The notes under the pieces are model-generated. The model was not told the origin of the DNA and made no database searches. It saw only the letters and a program-made list of their open reading frames with translations. A stretch of 64,000 bases of DNA from Tubiluchus corallicola (lineage: Eukaryota > Priapulida > Priapulimorpha > Priapulimorphida > Tubiluchidae), in NCBI GenBank assembly GCA_030141605.1, contig JAQGDQ010000017.1, positions 765,001 to 829,000 on the forward strand, in the 5' to 3' direction. The position numbers were made by a program, and so were the translations under genes. Positions 15,642-64,000 of the stretch are shown here, one piece after another (the first letter of the stretch is position 1; each line of letters opens with the position of its first letter).

Positions 15642-15653
15642 GGAGAGGGAAAG

Positions 15654-15704
<51 letters not shown>

Positions 15705-15725
15705 AAGCAAGAAAAAGAGACAAAT
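15520..15725. repeat. (GA)n microsatellite with GAAA interruptions
   Basis: A GA dinucleotide tract with scattered AAAG and GGGA variants. It gives open frames in several registers (Arg-Glu-Lys and Leu-Ser-Phe) that are not genes. Confidence 0.95.
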
Positions 15726-16618
15726 AGCAGAGAGAAAACAGAATCTATTAGCATATCATCAAATTGTGGAGAATAACAGCGTCAAATATCAAATATTTAT
15801 ATAATAAGAAATAACAAACGCTTTATTTCACAAACATAAACACAAGAGCTGTTAACAAATCACAAACTTAAATAAACAACGCATACAGGAACACGTCCCT
15901 ACAAATAAGCGTAGTCGATAAAAGTTTATATATTTACATTTAATTTGTAATTTCACACACCTGTTCAAATAAATGGAGAACGTTACATAAATTATGTTCG
16001 TGTTGGACATCATTTTGTCTGGGTATGGCTGGTCTTAGTACAGAAACCGTTATCATAAATTAAAATTAATGACTTTCATTTTTCTTCGTGAAACGGCCCT
16101 CGGATAAATTTTTAGTTACACAGACTGCACATTACACGACCTTCTTTTGCTTAACGCCACAAAATAAACATTTGAAAGACAGGTTCAGATTATTTTGCGG
16201 GAGAGTTCGTAAAAAACGTTTGCGCCGTCATTCTGCCACGCAAGAAATTTATGAAATGCGTGATTTGAACTGGCAGGCTGCACCAATTCGCCAATATATT
16301 TAGACACTCGTTTGTAATTAAAAACTCCATGCAGGCCGCATAAATGACAAATATGATGTAACGCAGATGTTGAGCGTTTTTCTGCATGACGTTGCAATCG
16401 TTCTGTGCCCAGACTTGACGTTGATCTGCATTGAAAGTTTTTCTATCCCTATCAATGTCCTAGGCTCAGTTGGCCTTTAAGCTGTATTAAAGGAAAACCC
16501 TTGGGAGAATTAGAGGTCAGATATTTGATCAGATAAGAGTTGTTATATGACCATGATCTTGATAAGAAACAGTCCCAAACAGGAGTACAGTTTTTGTGAG
16601 TTACTTTGATAATACGGT
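15726..16618. other. intergenic spacer, nothing recognised
   Basis: The overlapping short frames at 16088-16397 on both strands have no recognisable domain. No repeat boundary seen. Confidence 0.5.
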
Positions 16619-16854
16619 TCGGTTTCACAAAGTCGTCAGTAAGTTAACGTTGTTGTTGCTACAGTTCGGTTTCACAAAGACGTCAGTAAGTTAACGTTGT
16701 CGTTGTTACAGTTCGGTTTCACAGAGTCGTCAGTAAGTTAACGTTGTTGTTGCTACAGTTCGGTTTCACAAAGTCGTCAGTAAGTTAACGTTGTCGATGC
16801 TACAGTTCGGTTTCGCAAAGTCGTCAGTAAGTTAACGTTGTCGTTGCTACAGTC
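16619..16854. repeat. 47-bp tandem repeat, 5 units
   Basis: The GGTTTCAC/GGTTTCGC landmark occurs at 16621, 16668, 16715, 16762 and 16809, an exact 47-bp period. Each unit contains GTCAGTAAGTTAACGTTGT. Only a few substitutions separate the copies, so expansion was recent. Confidence 0.95.
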
Positions 16855-16894
16855 AATAAACTATTAATAACGACGCCGTTTGCTTAGTGACGGC

Positions 16895-17074
16895 TTTATG
16901 AACTTGGACTCAGACTTAAGAGTTTCGTGGGTTTTATTTTTTCCACACTGCATCATGACAGTAACAATGTTATCACAATAAAAATTTATGAACTTGGACT
17001 CAGACTTAAGAGTTTCGTGGGTTTTATTTTTTCCACACTGCATCATGACAGTAACAATGTTATCACAATAAAAA
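16895..17074. repeat. 90-bp tandem duplication
   Basis: Two nearly identical 90-bp units start at 16895 and 16985 with TTTATGAACTTGGACTCAGA and end in TCACAATAAAAA. They sit about 40 bp from the 47-bp array. Confidence 0.95.
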
Positions 17075-17079
17075 TATAT

Positions 17080-17433
17080 ATTACAATGAATGCTCACTTG
17101 ACCAGATACTTTAATTAGCTGATAAAATACAAATTGAATATTATTCATGTTTCTCAGGATGCATAGAGTTTTATCTAAAACTATAGCTTGACAGTGCAAC
17201 CTGTAGCTTTGATATACATAGCTTAGTGTCGACTAACCAGGAATTGTGGCATTCAAGGTTTAGGAGTTTTTTTAAGTATTTATAATGCAACGTTGCTGGG
17301 TACTCGCCGTTTCGTGTTTCGGATGCCAAATGGTCCGGGTTCAATGCCAGGATGAATGCCAATGAAAAACTTTCTATAAAGGAGTTTTGTATATCAACTA
17401 CATAAAGGCAGATAAATATTTGTGACAATAACT
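17080..17433. other. intergenic spacer, nothing recognised
   Basis: Unique sequence between the 90-bp duplication and the GGT-rich tract. No gene or RNA feature seen. Confidence 0.45.
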
Positions 17434-17600
17434 CGCGGTGTTGTTGGTGGCGGTGGTGTTGGTGGGGGTGGTGCTGGTGATGTTGGTGGTGGTGGTGGTG
17501 TTGGTGGTGGTAGTGGTAGTGGTGGTGGTGGTGGTGGTAGTAGTAGTAGTAGCAGCAGCACTAGGCACCAGCAGCAGCAGCAGCAACAGAAGCAGCAGTA
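17434..17600. repeat. trinucleotide tract (GGT)n, (GTA)n, (GCA)n
   Basis: A compound GGT, then AGT/GTA, then GCA repeat. Poly-Val and poly-Thr frames across it are artefacts. Confidence 0.92.
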
Positions 17601-17619
17601 GCACCAAGGGTAGGCCTAA

Positions 17620-18648
17620 TGGACTTTTTAGGGTTAAAATTTCTATAAACATCAGACATTTTACAATACATAACAAAAACAACTTTTGCCCACTCTTCAA
17701 GATTATCAAGTTAAGATTGGGGTAGATTTTCCTTTGTCTGGATATTGGCCTATCCTAAACCTAGACATTATACTGTCGACCGGTACGGATGTTACTACAT
17801 TGACTGATAGCACAAGGTGCACAGGTGAGCTTCAGCCAATAGCAAGTCGCGTTAAATAGCAAGATGATAATAGTAAGCTATGTTTGAGTTTACGGTTAGT
17901 CGTGACCAAAGTCCAACTTCAGGAAAGAGTGAGCATACTAGTTTTCATACGGCTTTCAGCACTCGCTTTACTTTGTGTTTTTAGAATTCCAAAGGAACAC
18001 AAACTAAGCAGAAATTGTGATCTGACACTTAATTTCACTTAGACATCACAAACAGATACCCAGTGAAACATTTAGTGACAATATTTGCTGCTGTGAAAAA
18101 TTTACGTGCAAGGAGCGAGCGACAGAAGTTCGTGAGAAAAATGCACAAAGACAAGTGCAAGAAATCACGTGAACAGCAAATGGAAAAATGGAAAAATACG
18201 TAGTACGCCTAAAGTTCAGTGGTTGAACCTAAACGAACAACTGCGACGAGCCTTTCGGTTTGGTCGATGAATAATAACACAAACGTGTACGGTTTCACGT
18301 TTTTTTTCTTTTTCGGACTAGTTCGACTTCAAAAAATCAATAATAATTATATTTACGAGCTCGGTTCATCGTTTTCTCTCGTCATTACTCCTATGCCTTA
18401 GTGTTTCTTTTGTTTTTACGAAAAAATGATTAAGTGATTGTTCAACACTGAAAGTGTGTCAAAAAATTATAACACTGTGCAGATGTGCTGCGATCACAGT
18501 GCCATCTCTAGAGAGAAATAGAAAACGCAGATATTTCCGAAATTAAAATATTTGACATCTAATTTTTTTATACATTATGCTAAGATAATGTTAAGAGCAC
18601 ACTCTTAACTAAGCGCCTCTAATTAAGCAGTGGTGATAGGTGCCAGAA
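17620..18648. other. upstream region of the fucosyltransferase gene
   Basis: Unique AT-rich DNA. It must contain the promoter and 5' UTR of the downstream enzyme gene, but no element is distinctive enough to call. Confidence 0.5.
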
Positions 18649-19695
18649 ATGAGAATAAACCGCAGACGATGCCACCGAACACTCTTTATCTGTTACCTGG
18701 GACTTTGCAGCCTCAGTTTCGTATTAGTGTACCATTTCGGACGTCAACTGGTAGAGGAATACCTGGCAGATAGGGAACATTACCTGAAAATAGTGGCAGC
18801 CAACAATTATCCGATGTATGACTATGTAGAATGGGATAGTAACACTACTCGTTATTTGACCATAGACTTTCAAGGTGGCATTGGGAACCACATGTACCAA
18901 TACGCCTCGCTTCTGGGAATAACGTGGGAAATGAGACGTCAAACAGGGTACAATTATCAAGCAGTAGTGCCCGACTACTTGGACCTTCTTCAGTTTTTAC
19001 ACGTGACTGCTGAACATTTTGAAAGTTCCAAACTTTTCTGGTTCAAATACGGCCCGTTGGAAAGAAAAACTGGAATGTACGACACTGAAATTTACGAATA
19101 TTTAACAAAGCAGAAGAGTCAGAGACTGTGCATAATAGGATTTTTACAAAGTTGGAGGTACTTTGATGACATAAAGAATCTCGTTCGTAATGAATTCGTG
19201 TTTGAAGCAAACATAAACAGAAAAGCTCACGAGTATTTAAGAAAAATTGCTGAAACAGTAAAGACTGACAATCCCTCGTATATTGGTGTCCACGTGAGGA
19301 GAGGTGATTTACTGGTAGACCAGTTAGGACGTGTTCCGGCTGATATTACTTATTTACGTAAAGCAATGTCTTATTACAAGGTGAAGTACAGAAAAACAGT
19401 GTTCGTGGTGTGTAGCGACGACATCTATTGGTGCAAAAAGAACATTAACTTCCGCGAATTTGACGTCTTCTTTGTGGAAGGTGGCAAAGGAGAAACCAGA
19501 GCAGCGGAGGAGGATCTGGCAGTTTTGTCTAAATGCAATCATACCGTTATGACAGTGGGGTCGTTCGGTTGGTGGGCGGGGTGGCTAGCGGGTGGGGAGG
19601 TGGTATTTATGAAAGAGTTTACAGTAAACGGCTCGGGATTCGCTAATCAATATGTTGCTGAAGACTATTTTCCACCAGACTGGACCGGGCTGTAG
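18649..19695 (+). CDS. GT11 alpha-1,2-fucosyltransferase-like protein
   Basis: A 348-residue type II Golgi membrane enzyme expected to transfer fucose from GDP-fucose to terminal galactose in alpha-1,2 linkage. A short basic cytosolic tail precedes one signal-anchor helix at about 12-31. GT11 hallmarks are all present: GGIGNHMYQYA at 76-86, the GDP-fucose-binding HVRRGD at 215-220, and SFGWWAGW at 305-312 in place of the usual SSFGWWAAYL-type block. Sequons NTT (65), NHT (297) and NGS (327) fit a luminal catalytic domain. I chose the ATG at 18649 rather than an in-frame GTG nine bases upstream. The frame is intact and intronless. A possible polyadenylation signal (AATAAA) lies near 19803. The acceptor is inferred from family only; GT11 members can differ in acceptor choice. 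Confidence 0.9.
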   Translation: MRINRRRCHRTLFICYLGLCSLSFVLVYHFGRQLVEEYLADREHYLKIVAANNYPMYDYVEWDSNTTRYLTIDFQGGIGNHMYQYASLLGITWEMRRQTGYNYQAVVPDYLDLLQFLHVTAEHFESSKLFWFKYGPLERKTGMYDTEIYEYLTKQKSQRLCIIGFLQSWRYFDDIKNLVRNEFVFEANINRKAHEYLRKIAETVKTDNPSYIGVHVRRGDLLVDQLGRVPADITYLRKAMSYYKVKYRKTVFVVCSDDIYWCKKNINFREFDVFFVEGGKGETRAAEEDLAVLSKCNHTVMTVGSFGWWAGWLAGGEVVFMKEFTVNGSGFANQYVAEDYFPPDWTGL

Positions 19696-19898
19696 ATAAA
19701 TAAGTTATGCTTTAAACTCATCCAGGGAAGAAAAGCTAGTAGGAACCAGAGAAAAATGAAGAAGGGAAATGAAAAGAAGTACGAGGAGAAGAAAAGAAAA
19801 AAGAATAAAAATAGAAGAGGAGAAAGAAGAAAAAATGGGCATCCTTGGCGAGTTTTAGAAACACATATATTCTTGTAAATGACTATCATAGAACTCAG
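19696..19898. other. 3' flank of the fucosyltransferase gene
   Basis: A/G-rich sequence with a candidate AATAAA near 19803, likely the 3' UTR. The minus-strand Phe/Leu-rich frame here is compositional noise. Confidence 0.45.
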
Positions 19899-20346
19899 CA
19901 TGTTACTAATGGTGTATTACTAAGCGTTGTAACTAAACTTGTATAACAACCACTAAAAGTGCATTGTAACTGCAAACAATGTTATAAACATATATGTCGT
20001 CTATAAATTGTCTTGTTTCGTTGTTCATGTGTTTAGAGTTTGTGTGCTGGTATTGCTACGAGTTTTCTATTAAAATAAATTTTTATATATTCTTTGCTAT
20101 ATCTGTTTGAAAAAAGCACTGTCAAAAATTTTGTAGGTGAGCCACTCTTGTTTTTTAATTTTTATATCAAACCATACCAAAAAACATAATGATACAAGGA
20201 CTCACTAAGATCAAATAAATTTGTTTAAGCATTTTTAAATCTATTGTGCGCAGTATGGCCTGAAAGCAATTTTATTTTCATCCTCCTCATTATCATCATC
20301 ATCATCATCGTCGTCGTCGTCGTCGTCGTCATCATCATCATCATCG
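19899..20346 (+). repeat. dispersed repeat copy 2 with ATC/GTC tail
   Basis: Partner of 11272-11730 with the same orientation and internal order, differing by scattered substitutions and small indels. Its tail (about 20284-20346) is ATC mixed with GTC. Similarity between the copies ends at the microsatellite. Confidence 0.85.
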
Positions 20347-20349
20347 ATT

Positions 20350-21932
20350 TATAAACATACCTAATTGATACAACATTATTTAAAAGCTAAACCGATCTGG
20401 AACACAAAGTTGCATCGTGGCGCCAGCTAGCAGTGACTTTCATACTTTTACTTGCCATTAACCCTGACCCCGTATCTGGGAAGCCAGAACATTGATCGAT
20501 AGCCAATACAGGAATTATTCGCAGGCGCGGACAACTAAGTCTTGTTCTGCCTCAAGTGTAAATGTTCATTGCGTTTCTACAAAAAAGGATTTTCATTATT
20601 TCGTATATTTTATCTATTATCGTTTACAGATAGTCTACCGATATAGCAGCTACAGTAAAGATTAGCATGCCAATATTATTTGTATATATCCAAATATGGC
20701 TGCGTAGGGACATATAAATATATAGTATTATTTTCGAGGAAAATCATTGTTATTTTTCAAATTGTTCCTACAAAACGTACTTTTCAGACAATATACTATA
20801 GTGATATAAAATTATCATGTACACACAATACTGTAAATTTAAATAGTCTTTTTTGAGTGAATGAATAAAATAAAATAAAACAAAATAAACAATAAAATTG
20901 AAAAAGAAACATAATATTCCGTGTATATCTATAGACTCTGTTGTTATTAATTGTGTTACAACTTTCCTAAACATAGCCATAAGCTAACAAATTAATTGTA
21001 ATTACGAATTTCTGTGTAGCCCATATGTACATTAACGTTTTGGTGAGATGCAAAACATGTCAGTTACATATTAGAGAGTCTCTCTCTCTCCTCTTCCTTT
21101 AGTTAATTATTAATAAATTATTAATAATCTAAAAAATAATATATTGCTAGATCTAAAAATTTCCCGTCAGCTGCAAGCAAATTTAATTATGTTCTGTTTT
21201 TAATAAAATCATTGTAAATTTAATTTTAGCAACCCATGCTTTAACATGTAATCGTTCCGGTTACCGTTAGCGTAAGAAAACCCAAAAGTTCATCTTGGGT
21301 TTAGCGAAGCCAATAAGAAATAATCTGTATTAAATTTAATAATAATAATAATAATAAATTTGTTAAAATTATTAAGGAACTGTTCACGTACATGCAGGCT
21401 ACTACAATATAGGCTTATGCAATATATGTATTGCTGTGCGAATTCAATTTGTTTGACACTCTCCAATAAAAAGCGTCAAGCTTTAGGAGCAGTGCATTGG
21501 TACAGACTGTAACGTTTTAGCGCTAGCTTTTTCCAACTCAATGAAAAGTTTCGATGCCTAACAGCAAAAAACTTGGACCTTTAAAAATGACGTCATATAT
21601 GAATCCGCGGTAAAGGATTCGACTTGCTTTTAAAACTTTTCTCAGTAGTTATCTTACATTTAACCGAACTGTTTGACAGTACTGACCATAGTATAACTTA
21701 CTCTGGCACTTATTAATCGTATTTCCTCATATTGGCAAACTATAGTCGTGCCACTGAAGTGAACTACACAAGGTCGCGGATAAGCACAAATTGTATGAGC
21801 GCGAACTGGTTAGTTGCATTAACAGTAATTTAACGTCAGGGTTCTCGTGATAAAAAATGTGTTTTATACAATATTTGTTTGACATGCGAAGGTGAAGTGA
21901 TTTGAAACAGCGTGCGAAGCAATATTACAACT
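20350..21932. other. intergenic region upstream of KDM5
   Basis: AT-rich, with a short (AAT)n run near 21340-21356. It should contain the KDM5 promoter and 5' UTR close to 21600-21930. No core promoter element is clear enough to call. Confidence 0.5.

Positions 21933-64000
<42,068 letters not shown>

Noticed and set aside
16619-16854. CRISPR-like array
   Set aside because: The 47-bp units are contiguous tandem repeats without unique spacers, in a eukaryotic genome.
18640-18648. GTG start nine bases upstream for the fucosyltransferase
   Set aside because: Eukaryotic initiation is expected at ATG; 18649 is the first ATG of the frame and leaves a normal short cytosolic tail.

Overview
The window is genomic DNA from an animal, most likely a non-arthropod invertebrate bilaterian. 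It is AT-rich, has many spliceosomal introns and long non-coding spans, and is full of microsatellites, MITEs, tRNA-derived SINEs and LINE relics. The phylum cannot be fixed from the sequence alone. The protein genes are clearly metazoan: a KDM5 histone demethylase, an SREB-type (GPR27/85/173-like) receptor and a GT11 fucosyltransferase.

Layout. 1-2598: intergenic. 2599-3714 (-): single-exon rhodopsin-class GPCR of the SREB type. 3715-18648: gene-poor tract with long (CT/GA)n, (ATC)n, (GGT)n and other simple repeats, a LINE 3' relic, two identical tRNA-Asn genes on the minus strand and several short tandem arrays. 18649-19695 (+): single-exon alpha-1,2-fucosyltransferase-like enzyme. 19696-21932: intergenic, holding the second copy of a dispersed repeat that ends in an (ATC)n-type tail. 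21933-64000 (+): one large KDM5 (JARID1/Lid) gene. I resolved 35 coding exons with consistent splice phases; the last stays open at the window edge.

The KDM5 model runs JmjN, ARID, PHD1, JmjC, C5HC2 zinc finger, PLU-1, PHD2, a low-complexity linker, PHD3 and a Ser/Thr-rich tail. The JmjC iron ligands (H517, E519, H605) and the 2-oxoglutarate lysine (K535) are present, with the same spacing I recall for human KDM5B. The model gives at least 2004 residues, longer than the usual family range of about 1500-1850, mainly because of the linker and the tail after PHD3.

KDM5 introns hold most of the unusual structure. These include two telomere-like C-rich arrays (introns 11 and 21), a 36-bp minisatellite of about 33 copies (intron 31), a four-copy dispersed element of which two form a large palindrome (intron 4), a hAT MITE with an 8-bp target duplication (intron 6), a Tc1/mariner-like MITE with perfect 27-bp ends (intron 28), a hAT-like MITE nested inside a pogo-like one (intron 32), and tRNA-derived SINEs. 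I see no operon-like arrangement, CRISPR array or prokaryotic feature. No functional link between the three protein genes is evident. The best new material is the repeat families and the extended KDM5 C-terminus.
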